Below, in pieces: positions 5,690-12,124 of a stretch of DNA of 12,848 nt. Within the stretch, counting starts at the first letter, position 1. The number at the start of each line of letters is the position of its first letter. The DNA comes from Thermocrinis sp. (lineage in GTDB: Bacteria; Aquificota; Aquificia; Aquificales; Aquificaceae). Position numbers and translations under genes: made by a program. The notes beneath the pieces are model-generated. The model did no database searches. It saw only the letters and a program-made list of their open reading frames with translations, and was not told where the DNA came from. The stretch lies in NCBI GenBank assembly GCA_022759285.1, contig JAEMPM010000066.1:1-12848 (forward strand), in the 5' to 3' direction.

Positions 5690-6846
5690 AGTTTGATTTT
5701 TACCTCCCTGTTGAGGTCCTCTTTGGAAGTGGAAGGCTAGACACCTTAGGAGAGGTTGCCCGAAGATACGGTTACAGGGCAATAGTCATAACAGGTAAAA
5801 ACAGCACCAAAGAAAACGGAGCTTTAGAGAGGGCTATTCATTCCCTTAAAAAATGGGGTGCGGAGGAAGTGATCCTTTATGATCGGGTGGAGCCGAACCC
5901 TACCGATCAAATGGTAAATGAAGCAAGTGCCATAGTGGTGGAAAATAAGATAGACTACATAGTGGGTTTGGGTGGCGGAAGTGCATTGGACACAGCCAAA
6001 GCGGTTTCCATCGTTTCTTCCAACGAGGGCTACGCATGGGATTATGTGAATTATCCGGAAGGTCCCAGGCTCATTCCCTACCTCAACAGACCGGTAATAT
6101 GCATACCAACCACTGCGGGCACAGGTAGTGAGGTAAACAGATACTCGGTTATATCAAACCCAAAGAGAAAGGAAAAGTTGGTAATCTCCCACTCCCTGAA
6201 CTATCCAAAGGTTGCCATCATAGACCCAACTCTGACCCTTTCCATGAGCCCAAGGCTAACCGCCATCACTGGAGTAGATGCCTTTATCCATGCCCTTGAA
6301 TCCCTTACCAACAAAGTGGAGAACATCTTTGCGGATGACTTGGCAATAAGGGCTCTAAGGATCATAAAAAAATGGCTACCGGTTGCGGTTAATGAACCGG
6401 AGAATCTAACCGCAAGGGAGTGGATGAGCTATGCGTCCATGCTGGCGGGAATAGCCATAGACAAAAAGAGGGTAGCTCTAATACACGGCATGGAACACCC
6501 AGTGTCCGCCCACTATCCGAATGTGGCTCACGCGGAAGGACTTGCAGCGCTTGCCCCAGCAATAACCGCCTTCAACTACAAAGGGAACCCACAAAAGTAC
6601 GCCCTCTTTGCAGAGATTATGGGCTACGAACCAAAACCAGAAAAGGCTGTGGATGCGGTCGTTGAGCTCTTGGAAAAGGTTGGCTTGAGAGTTTCTCTCA
6701 AAGAGCTTGGTGTTGAAAAGGAAAAGTTAGAGAGGCTAACAGAAGACACCTATATGCTTTCCAGAGGGCTCTTTCCTATAAACCCGGTGGAGCCCACCCT
6801 GGAAGACATATACGAGCTATATGTAAAAGCCTATGAAGGCTTTTGA
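5686..6846 (+). CDS. Iron-containing (group III) alcohol dehydrogenase
   Basis: A 386-residue cytosolic NAD(P)-dependent oxidoreductase of the Fe-ADH family that interconverts an alcohol and an aldehyde or ketone; the substrate cannot be read from the sequence. The nucleotide site is GLGGGSALDTAK (94-105) and the conserved TTAGTGSEV is at 142-150. By comparison with FucO-type enzymes the metal ligands would be D198 and H202 (GVDAFIHALESL), H267 and H282, with H271 as the nearby conserved His. The H267-H282 spacing is one residue longer than in FucO, and the usual HG..NA block reads HAEGLA. Length is normal. The ATG overlaps the TGA of the dksA-like gene (ATGA). The 3' end overlaps the convergent rnr gene by 16 bases. 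Confidence 0.93.
   Translation: MKFDFYLPVEVLFGSGRLDTLGEVARRYGYRAIVITGKNSTKENGALERAIHSLKKWGAEEVILYDRVEPNPTDQMVNEASAIVVENKIDYIVGLGGGSALDTAKAVSIVSSNEGYAWDYVNYPEGPRLIPYLNRPVICIPTTAGTGSEVNRYSVISNPKRKEKLVISHSLNYPKVAIIDPTLTLSMSPRLTAITGVDAFIHALESLTNKVENIFADDLAIRALRIIKKWLPVAVNEPENLTAREWMSYASMLAGIAIDKKRVALIHGMEHPVSAHYPNVAHAEGLAALAPAITAFNYKGNPQKYALFAEIMGYEPKPEKAVDAVVELLEKVGLRVSLKELGVEKEKLERLTEDTYMLSRGLFPINPVEPTLEDIYELYVKAYEGF
6825..6844. terminator. Bidirectional terminator-like hairpin inside the adh/rnr convergent overlap
   Basis: A perfect inverted repeat: AAAAGCC (6825-6831), loop TATGAA, GGCTTTT (6838-6844). On either strand the 3' arm ends in four T's, as in bidirectional rho-independent terminators. 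It lies within the final codons of both the dehydrogenase and RNase R genes. The stem has only three G-C pairs, so strength is uncertain. Confidence 0.45.
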
Positions 6847-8933
6847 GATTCCGCCAAGACAAAGCTTAACCTACCCCTCTCTTCATCCACTGATACTAAC
6901 TTTACCCTAACCTTGTCTCCCAGACGATAGATTTTACCCGTTCTGTAGCCCACAAGCCGGTGGGCTTTTTCGTCGTATATGTATTCATCCTCCTCCAAAG
7001 AGGACACGCTGACTAAACCTTCCACCAAGTAATCTTTAAGCTCCACAAAAAAGCCAAAGGATACCACACCCGTTATTATGGCTTCAAACTCCTCCCCTAT
7101 GTGTGCCTTCATGAACCTAACCTTTAACCGGTCTATGGCTTCCCTTTCCACATCCTCCGCTAGCTCCTCTTGTAGGGAAAGGTGCTCTCCCACCATTTCC
7201 AAGTAGCTAACCGTCTGCTCATAGTCTATACTTTCTCCTCTGAGGGCTTTCTTCAAAAGCCTATGAACCACCAGGTCTGCATACCTTCTTATGGGGGAGG
7301 TAAAGTGTGTGTATCCGTCGCTGGCAAGCCCGAAGTGTCCCAAATTGTGTGGAGAATACCTTGCCTTCATCATACTACGCAAGGTCAAAAATCTAACCAA
7401 GTGCTCTTCATCTCTACCTTCAAAGTCCTCTATAATCTTCTGGAAAAACTTGGGCTCAAGGGAAAACCTTTTGACTTTATAGCCAAGTCCCTCCAGTATC
7501 TCTAACAGATTTTCCACCTTTTTTGGGTCTGGTTTTTCATGAATCCTGTAAAGGCAGGGATATCCTACGCTGGTAAGATGCTTTGCCACCGTTTCGTTGG
7601 CGGAAATCATAAAGTGCTCTATAATTCGGTGGGCTATGTGGCGCTCATAGGGTACTATGGCGGTAGGTTCTCCATACTCATCCATGATTAACTCTGCCTC
7701 TGGCAGGTCAAAGTCTATGCTACCCCTCTCCCACCTTCTGTAAGAGAGAATCCTGTATAGGTCCTCCATGAGCCTGAGTGGTTCTACAAGGTCTGGATAC
7801 TTCTTCTCAAGGGCTGGATCTCCTACGATAAGTCGCAGAGCCTCATCATACGTTAGCCTTGCTTTGCTCCTTATTACGCTCTCGTAGATATCATACCAAA
7901 GCAGGTCCCCCTTTGGGTTAAAGACCATCTCACAGGTAAAGGCAAGCTTGTCCTCATTGGGCTTTAGACTACAAAGGTCCGCAGAGAGTCTCTCAGGTAG
8001 CATGTGAATTGCTCTGTCGGGTAGATAAAAGGTAAAGCCCCTCTCAAAGGCGCTTTTGTCAAGGGCGGAACCCTCTTTCACAAAGTAAGACACATCCGCT
8101 ATATGCACCCAAAGGCGGTAGTTTCCCTCGGGTGTTTTTTCTATGGCGACCGCATCGTCAAAGTCCCTTGCCCTAGGCGGGTCTATGGTAAAGCATATCT
8201 GATCCCTTAGGTCCTTTCTTCTCTTGAGTTCCTTCTCCCAATCTATGGAGAGGTTTTGAGCTTCCTTTAGAGCTTCTGGCTCGTAATCCAGAGGTAGCCT
8301 GTATTTGTAGATGATTATATCCACAATAAGGTTCTTTTCTGTCGGGTGCCCAATGACCTTTTTAACTTTGCCCAACATTGGGCTTTCTTTGGAAGGGTAT
8401 CGCACAATTTCTGCCAATATTACCGTGCCTTCTTTTAACTCTTTGCAGGTGTCCTTCGGCAGAAAGACTCTATGAAAGCTGTTCTGGTCTAAGGGAACTC
8501 CCACACACTGCCCCTTTTCTTTTTTTACAGAACAAACCAGTTCCTTTGTACCCCTCTTTAGGACCTTTAGCACCCTTATTTCCTTTTTGCCTTTGAATTC
8601 CACCACCTTAGCCTTTATTCTGTCTCCGTGTAAAAGCTTTTCCATCTCGAAGGGTGGTATGTATATATCCTTTTTGCCTTCTCCCACCTCAAGAAAACCA
8701 AAGCCGTTGGGATTTGCTAAAACTGTACCTACTACTACCTCCTCCTGTGCCAATTTATACCTTCCGCCCTCCACTATAATGGTTCCCTCTTTTTTTAGCT
8801 TTTTTAGCAGTTTTTTCAACGCTTTTCTACCTTTTTTGTCCAAGGAAAAAAGGTGGGCAAGCTCGTTAAAGTGCATAGGCTTTTTGCTGAGGGCTTTTAC
8901 AATATCCTTCCCCTCAAGGGAAAATTCAGCCAT
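6831..8933 (-). CDS. rnr: Ribonuclease R (RNB-family 3'-5' exoribonuclease)
   Basis: A 700-residue processive hydrolytic exoribonuclease that degrades structured RNA and helps in RNA quality control. Domains in order: winged-helix N-terminus (about 8-62), cold-shock OB domains (about 66-200), RNB catalytic domain (about 243-570) and C-terminal S1 domain (about 609-693). The catalytic motif DPPRARDFDDA supplies D251, D257, D259 and D260, matching the four metal-binding aspartates of RNase R. THFTSPIRRYADLVVHR (542-558) is the RNase II/R signature. It lacks the long basic C-terminal tail of E. coli RNase R (813 residues), so it is a compact form. The N-terminal helix-turn-helix distinguishes it from RNase II. 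The GAGG before the ATG is only 2 bases away and lies in a hairpin (see 8934-8949). The 3' end overlaps the dehydrogenase gene by 16 bases. Confidence 0.95.
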   Translation of the reverse strand: MAEFSLEGKDIVKALSKKPMHFNELAHLFSLDKKGRKALKKLLKKLKKEGTIIVEGGRYKLAQEEVVVGTVLANPNGFGFLEVGEGKKDIYIPPFEMEKLLHGDRIKAKVVEFKGKKEIRVLKVLKRGTKELVCSVKKEKGQCVGVPLDQNSFHRVFLPKDTCKELKEGTVILAEIVRYPSKESPMLGKVKKVIGHPTEKNLIVDIIIYKYRLPLDYEPEALKEAQNLSIDWEKELKRRKDLRDQICFTIDPPRARDFDDAVAIEKTPEGNYRLWVHIADVSYFVKEGSALDKSAFERGFTFYLPDRAIHMLPERLSADLCSLKPNEDKLAFTCEMVFNPKGDLLWYDIYESVIRSKARLTYDEALRLIVGDPALEKKYPDLVEPLRLMEDLYRILSYRRWERGSIDFDLPEAELIMDEYGEPTAIVPYERHIAHRIIEHFMISANETVAKHLTSVGYPCLYRIHEKPDPKKVENLLEILEGLGYKVKRFSLEPKFFQKIIEDFEGRDEEHLVRFLTLRSMMKARYSPHNLGHFGLASDGYTHFTSPIRRYADLVVHRLLKKALRGESIDYEQTVSYLEMVGEHLSLQEELAEDVEREAIDRLKVRFMKAHIGEEFEAIITGVVSFGFFVELKDYLVEGLVSVSSLEEDEYIYDEKAHRLVGYRTGKIYRLGDKVRVKLVSVDEERGRLSFVLAESQKPS

Positions 8934-8949
8934 AGCCTCTTCTGAGGCT
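8934..8949 (-). promoter_or_regulatory. Hairpin directly before the rnr start codon, covering its GAGG
   Basis: On the minus strand AGCCTC, loop AGAA, GAGGCT form a perfect 6-bp stem that abuts the rnr ATG. The only Shine-Dalgarno-like bases (GAGG) are in the 3' arm. It could limit translation of rnr or serve as a DNA operator (the 16-bp inverted repeat is symmetric). If transcription starts from the TAAAAT at 8959-8954, the 5' end would fall at about 8947, inside the hairpin, and the stem would be incomplete in RNA. Confidence 0.4.
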
Positions 8950-8960
8950 TAAAATTTTAA
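8949..8960. promoter_or_regulatory. Palindromic AT element in the rnr/folC divergent promoter region
   Basis: TTAAAATTTTAA is a perfect 12-bp palindrome carrying TAAAAT on both strands (plus 8950-8955, minus 8959-8954), a 5/6 match to the -10 consensus each way. A second plus-strand candidate, TATTTT (8963-8968), lies 7 bases before the folC ATG. No clear -35 was found for either direction. Confidence 0.4.
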
Positions 8961-8975
8961 ACTATTTTTATTACG

Positions 8976-10217
8976 ATGATAGTAAAAGATCAGATTCTCT
9001 ATGAACTTTATAAAGGCAAAGATTATCACATTGAACCCACATTAGAACGAATTGAAAAGGCGGTTGAGTATGTGGGTTTAAAAAAGCCCTCCTATGTTTC
9101 CCTTTTGGTGGGAGGCACCAATGGAAAGGGTTCTACCTGTGCCTTTGCGGAGCGCATTCTCAGAGAGCATGGCTACAAAACCGGTTGGTTTGTATCTCCA
9201 CACCTTTACGATGAAAAGGAGAGGTGGAGGCTGAACGGACAAAAGATAGAGGAAGAGAGGCTAAAGGAGTATGTAAAGGAACTAAAAGGTGTCTTTGAGA
9301 GGTTTAACCTTACCTACTTCGAAGCCTGCACCCTAATAGCCTTAAAGTTCTTTGAGGATGAAAAGGTGGATTTTGCGGTCTTTGAGGTAGGAATGGGAGG
9401 CAGGTGGGACGCCACAAAAACCTGCAGGCCTTTTGCCTGTGCAATCACCAACGTTCAAAGGGACCATGTAAAGTGGCTGGGTAAAAGTCCCGAAGAGAGG
9501 GCTTATGAAAAGCTGGGCATATATGTGCCCGGCAGACCCATTGTAATCGGTAGTCCCAAAGAACCTTTGTATCCTAAAGCTTTGGAGATATGCAGTTTGA
9601 AGGACCTAATCGTAGCAGGCATGGACTTTTTTGCCTACGGCAAAGTGGAGGGCATGCAAACCTACCTGGAGAATTTTAGCTCGGACTTTTTTTCAATAAG
9701 CGCCGCCAAACTGGGACTTTGGGGCAAGTGGCAAATAGACAATGCAAGCGTAGCTATAGCCTTGGTAAGCCAAGTTATAAAACTAAAAGAAGACTACACA
9801 AGAAGAGCCCTTGAAGAGACAAGGTGGGAAGGGAGGATGGAAATCTTAAGGAAAAAACCCCTGCTGGTAATAGACGGCGCCCATAACCCAGATGGTGTCA
9901 AAAGGGTAGTCCATCAGTTGATAAAACATGACATAAAGCTAACTCCCGTATTTACCGGGCTAAAGGACAAGGAGTGGAGAGAGTCCATGACTTTCCTCCG
10001 AAAGCTTTCGGAAAAAATCTATTTGGTGCCTATCAACCACCACAGAGGAGAGGAACTATCTGAACTAATTCGACACGCCCAAAGGCTGAACTTTAGGGAG
10101 GTCGTCCCTCTGAGCTCTGCGAGGGATATTTTTGAGTTAAAGGAAGATGTGCTGGTGCTTGGCTCTCTATACTTGTTGGGGGAAGTAAAGGAATGTCTGG
10201 AAGAAAAGAGGGAGTAG
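8976..10217 (+). CDS. folC: Bifunctional dihydrofolate synthase/folylpolyglutamate synthase
   Basis: A 413-residue Mur-ligase-family enzyme that couples glutamate to dihydropteroate and adds further glutamates to folates using ATP. The P-loop is GTNGKGS (47-53). FEVGMGGRWDAT (136-147) corresponds to the family's E.G.GGR.DAT block. ITNVQRDHVKWLG (157-169) contains the conserved DH, K179 in YEKLGI matches the lysine of the EKAGI block (carbamylated in FolC structures), WEGRME (284-289) matches the PGR-type block, and IDGAHNPDG (299-307) is the C-terminal domain motif. Length is normal. ATG 8976 has no Shine-Dalgarno sequence, an in-frame TAA at 8958-8960 rules out a longer form, and the next starts would cut conserved N-terminal residues, so the mRNA may be leaderless. 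It overlaps engB by 25 bases. Confidence 0.94.
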   Translation: MIVKDQILYELYKGKDYHIEPTLERIEKAVEYVGLKKPSYVSLLVGGTNGKGSTCAFAERILREHGYKTGWFVSPHLYDEKERWRLNGQKIEEERLKEYVKELKGVFERFNLTYFEACTLIALKFFEDEKVDFAVFEVGMGGRWDATKTCRPFACAITNVQRDHVKWLGKSPEERAYEKLGIYVPGRPIVIGSPKEPLYPKALEICSLKDLIVAGMDFFAYGKVEGMQTYLENFSSDFFSISAAKLGLWGKWQIDNASVAIALVSQVIKLKEDYTRRALEETRWEGRMEILRKKPLLVIDGAHNPDGVKRVVHQLIKHDIKLTPVFTGLKDKEWRESMTFLRKLSEKIYLVPINHHRGEELSELIRHAQRLNFREVVPLSSARDIFELKEDVLVLGSLYLLGEVKECLEEKRE

Positions 10218-10759
10218 TTTTTGTAGGCTCTTTTAGGGAGAACTTTCCAGAGGATCATAGAAGGCATGTAGTCTTTGCGGGAAGGTCCAATGTGGGTAAA
10301 TCCTCCCTTATAAACATGCTGGTGGGAAGAAAGGTAGCCCATGTTAGCAAAGAACCAGGCAGGACGAGGGCCATTAACTTCTTCCTCTGGAATGATGAGC
10401 TATATCTGGTGGATGTACCTGGTTATGGCTACGCGAAGGTTTCAGGCGAAGAAAGGGAAAAATGGAGGCTTATGATGGAGAGATATTTTACTCAGTGCAA
10501 AGAAAAAATCCAATGGGTATTTTTGCTCATAGATAGCAAAGTTGGTCCTACACCCTTAGATAGGTCTATGATAGAGTTTCTTTCTTCCTTTAACATACCT
10601 TATGTGTTTGTTTTAACAAAAGAAGATAAAGCAGATCAAAAGGAGAAAGAGAAAACTATAAAGGAACTGAGCCTTCTTTCAAAAGCACCCATTGTTATAA
10701 CATCAGCCAAGGAAGGAAAAGGTAAAAAAGAGCTTTTAAAGTTTCTGAAAGTTGAATAA
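10193..10759 (+). CDS. engB: Ribosome-biogenesis GTPase EngB/YsxC (YihA)
   Basis: A 188-residue TRAFAC-class GTPase needed for late assembly of the large ribosomal subunit. The motifs are in order: G1 GRSNVGKSS (30-38), the G2 region with the conserved PGRTRAINFF (55-64), G3 DVPGYGYA (74-81), G4 TKED (142-145) and G5 SAK (171-173). The PGRT...NFF block and DVPGYGYAKV distinguish EngB from Era and Der. The ATG at 10193 lies inside the end of folC (25-base overlap) with GGGGGA and AAAGGA upstream. The stop overlaps a TTGAAT that could be a -35 hexamer for the next gene. Confidence 0.96.
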   Translation: MSGRKEGVVFVGSFRENFPEDHRRHVVFAGRSNVGKSSLINMLVGRKVAHVSKEPGRTRAINFFLWNDELYLVDVPGYGYAKVSGEEREKWRLMMERYFTQCKEKIQWVFLLIDSKVGPTPLDRSMIEFLSSFNIPYVFVLTKEDKADQKEKEKTIKELSLLSKAPIVITSAKEGKGKKELLKFLKVE

Positions 10760-10782
10760 ATTTAGGTAAATTGTGGTAGAAT
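10752..10782 (+). promoter_or_regulatory. Probable promoter of the RHH-hisC-xth operon
   Basis: TAGAAT at 10777-10782 preceded by TGG makes an extended -10 (TGnTAGAAT). TTGAAT at 10752-10757 is a possible -35, with a long 19-base spacer. Transcription would start near 10789, followed by GAGGAGG (10801-10807) seven bases before the ATG at 10814. Confidence 0.5.
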
Positions 10783-10813
10783 ATTAGCATAAAACTTTTT
10801 GAGGAGGTTTAAA

Positions 10814-11068
10814 ATGGCTAAGAGAGGAAGAAAGAAAGGTGGAGCTAGATACAGAAGGATCACCCTTTCTCTGCCCAAAAGACTTTATTATGTGCTCAAC
10901 GGCATAGCTATGGGAGACGAGAGAAAGCTAAACAGATTGATCAAGGGTATCCTTGAAGATAAACTCATGGAATCCACCGTCGCAGAACTGGAGCTTTATC
11001 TGGGAAGAGGTGAGGAGTTAGAGGAAGAAGAGGAAATGGAAGAAGTGGAGGAAGAAAAGAAAGAATAA
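10814..11068 (+). CDS. Small ribbon-helix-helix DNA-binding protein with basic N-terminus and acidic tail
   Basis: 84 residues from ATG 10814, chosen because GAGGAGG lies 7 bases upstream; a TTG at 10799 precedes the ribosome binding site and is rejected. The N-terminus MAKRGRKKGGARYRR is strongly basic. RRITLSLPKRLYYVLNGIA (14-32) looks like the beta strand and first helix of a CopG/Arc-type ribbon-helix-helix fold, and LNRLIKGILEDKL (about 39-51) like its second helix. From about residue 65 to the end nearly every residue is Glu. It probably binds DNA as a dimer; target and function are unknown. It ends directly before hisC (TAA then ATG), so the two are very likely cotranscribed. No toxin-like partner is adjacent, so an antitoxin role has no support here. 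Confidence 0.7.
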   Translation: MAKRGRKKGGARYRRITLSLPKRLYYVLNGIAMGDERKLNRLIKGILEDKLMESTVAELELYLGRGEELEEEEEMEEVEEEKKE

Positions 11069-12124
11069 ATGATTCATCCACGCATAAGGGAACTATCCGC
11101 ATACAAAACGGAGACCACTCCCTGTAAGGTAAAGCTCTCCTCCAACGAATTACCCATAAAATTTCCGGAGGAAGTTAAAAGAAAAATAGGGGAGGTGGTC
11201 TCCTCCCTCCCTTTGAACCGCTACCCAGATCCACATGCATCGGAACTTAAAGAAGTTATAGCCAAAAGGTTTGGTGTTTCAACGGATAACCTGGTTTTGG
11301 GTAACGGTTCCGACGAGCTCATTCAGTACTTAACTATAGCAGTAGGAGAATTAAACAGTCCTGTCCTCTATCCTGTACCCACCTTTCCCATGTATGGCAT
11401 ATGTGCCGCCGCCTTGGGAAGGGAAAAAGTGGAAGTGCCCCTCAAAGAGGACCTGGACTTGGACTTGGAAGCCCTCTTGAGGGCAGTGGAGGAAAAAAGA
11501 CCTTCCTTGGCTTTCTTCTCTTATCCAAACAATCCCACAGGCAACTGCTTTAGAGAGGATGCCATCAAGAGAGTTAGACAGGAGGGCGTATTTACCGTAA
11601 TAGATGAGGCTTATTATCACTTTTCCGGAAAGACCTTTCTTACTGACGCCCTTCAAAGAGAAGATACTGTAGTTTTAAGGACCCTTTCCAAAATAGGTTT
11701 GGCGGGTCTGAGAGTGGGCGTGCTGATAGCAAAGGAGGAAATAGCCAGAGAAATAAACAAGCTTAGGCTTCCTTTCAACATAACCTATCCTTCTCAGGTA
11801 ATAGCCAAGCTTATGTTGGAGGACTTTTACCCTATAATAGAGGAACACGTACAGATGGTCCTAAGGGAACGGGAAAGGCTGATGAGGGAACTTTCTAACA
11901 TAGAAGGTGTAAAGGTCTTTCCTTCGGATGCTAACTTTTTCCTGTTTAAAACTCCTTATCCGGCAAGTTTGGTACACGCTGAGCTTATAAAAGAGGGAGT
12001 ATTGGTTAGGGATGTTTCCTACCTTCCCAACTTGGAAAACTGCCTTAGGGTAAGCGTAGGCTTCCCAGAAGAAAACGACCAATTCTTACAAGCCATGCAA
12101 AGGGTAATGAAGAGGTTATGTTGA
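11069..12124 (+). CDS. hisC: Histidinol-phosphate aminotransferase
   Basis: A 351-residue PLP-dependent class I/II aminotransferase that converts imidazole-acetol phosphate plus glutamate to histidinol phosphate in histidine synthesis. KLSSNELP (22-29) with RYPDP (51-55) is the HisC N-terminal signature, followed by LGNGSDELI (77-85), YPNNPTG (152-158), IDEAYYHF (178-185, with D179) and the PLP lysine K208 in RTLSKIGLAGLRVG. R215 in that block binds cofactor phosphate or substrate. Length is normal. The ATG follows the RHH stop immediately; the nearest good ribosome binding site (GGAGGA, about 11047) is rather far, so coupling to the RHH gene is likely. No other his gene is present. It overlaps xth by 7 bases. 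Confidence 0.94.
   Translation: MIHPRIRELSAYKTETTPCKVKLSSNELPIKFPEEVKRKIGEVVSSLPLNRYPDPHASELKEVIAKRFGVSTDNLVLGNGSDELIQYLTIAVGELNSPVLYPVPTFPMYGICAAALGREKVEVPLKEDLDLDLEALLRAVEEKRPSLAFFSYPNNPTGNCFREDAIKRVRQEGVFTVIDEAYYHFSGKTFLTDALQREDTVVLRTLSKIGLAGLRVGVLIAKEEIAREINKLRLPFNITYPSQVIAKLMLEDFYPIIEEHVQMVLRERERLMRELSNIEGVKVFPSDANFFLFKTPYPASLVHAELIKEGVLVRDVSYLPNLENCLRVSVGFPEENDQFLQAMQRVMKRLC

Noticed and set aside
8587..8952. Plus-strand open frame of 121 codons opposite the rnr 5' half
   Set aside because: Low-complexity Ser/Phe-rich translation that is the complement of the Lys-rich RNase R N-terminus; no ribosome binding site of note.
10799..11068. Longer RHH protein from TTG at 10799
   Set aside because: The TTG lies upstream of and overlaps the GAGGAGG ribosome binding site that serves ATG 10814.
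10814..11068. Antitoxin of a toxin-antitoxin pair
   Set aside because: Both neighbours (engB and hisC) are housekeeping genes; no small toxin-like ORF is adjacent.
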